Of a stretch of 64,000 bases of DNA, positions 63,953 to 64,000 are shown in pieces. The stretch is from positions 1-64,000 of the forward strand of contig JADGPF010000078.1 in assembly GCA_017882585.1 (NCBI GenBank). The letters run 5' to 3'. Each line of letters begins with the position of its first letter. The stretch's first letter is position 1. The stretch comes from Thermoleophilia bacterium. GTDB lineage: Bacteria > Actinomycetota > Thermoleophilia > Miltoncostaeales > Miltoncostaeaceae. Position numbers and translations under genes: made by a program. Below the pieces are notes generated by a model. The model was not told the origin of the DNA. It ran no database searches and saw only the letters and a program-made list of their open reading frames with translations.

Positions 63953-64000
63953 CGTGTGCCCTGGTGGGGAACGGGGGGCGCCGGGATCATCTGCGGAACG

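Overview
The window is a chromosomal replication-origin region of a high-GC bacterium. Leftward on the minus strand run rpmH, rnpA, yidD, yidC, jag, rsmG, parA and parB; rightward on the plus strand run an HATPase gene, dnaA, dnaN, recF, a DciA-like gene, gyrB and gyrA. The order dnaA-dnaN-recF-DUF721-gyrB-gyrA, the GTG starts, GTGA/ATGA gene overlaps, F420-type LLM oxidoreductases, TreT plus a GT20 enzyme and probable leaderless promoters point to a deep-branching Terrabacteria lineage (Actinomycetota, Chloroflexota or Dormibacterota). Dormibacterota is my preferred guess, but it is an inference. I see no prophage, insertion sequence or CRISPR array.

Layout. 0-4 kb: a two-component system (the kinase runs off the left edge) and a minus-strand sulfur/molybdenum-cofactor operon (sulfurtransferase, SufE, MogA). 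4-9 kb: a GNAT acetyltransferase, then a 2-oxoacid dehydrogenase operon (E1 alpha, E1 beta, E2) ending in lipB. 9-13 kb (minus): a small IscX-like protein, a small membrane protein, rlmN, a frameshifted LLM oxidoreductase and an MFS transporter. 13-15 kb: trxB-trxA-zinc ribbon-CsoR/CstR family repressor, with a palindromic operator on the trxB promoter. 15-20 kb: HAD hydrolase, class A penicillin-binding protein, a large unknown membrane protein. 20-28 kb (minus): envelope glycosylation genes (PIG-V-like and DUF2079 proteins, a flippase-like protein, GT4, GT2) and a degenerate M28-like membrane protein. 28-32 kb: treT, a GT20 synthase, moaC, an LLM oxidoreductase. 32-44 kb: an exopolysaccharide cluster (FlgD-Ig-like secreted protein, two O-antigen ligase/polymerase-like proteins, GT4, a deacetylase-GT4 fusion, a Wzz-like protein, a PQQ-repeat protein, a MurJ/Wzx-type flippase) and an orphan ABC ATPase. 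45-48 kb: tatC, chorismate mutase, a DUF151 nuclease, tRNA-Ile(GAT), a NarL-type regulator. 47.7-63 kb: the origin region, closed by a convergent galT-like gene.

How the parts work together. Two DnaA-box clusters flank dnaA and its upstream HATPase gene, consistent with a bipartite oriC. A near-perfect parS overlaps the rsmG start beside parAB. Several genes carry a -10 element close to TAGGRT (extended form TGCTAGRAT at gyrB, trxB and tRNA-Ile). At dnaA and dnaN it lies only 6-7 nt before the start codon, which suggests leaderless mRNAs. The thioredoxin operon appears to carry its own Cys-based repressor gene and a matching operator, which suggests redox or persulfide autoregulation.
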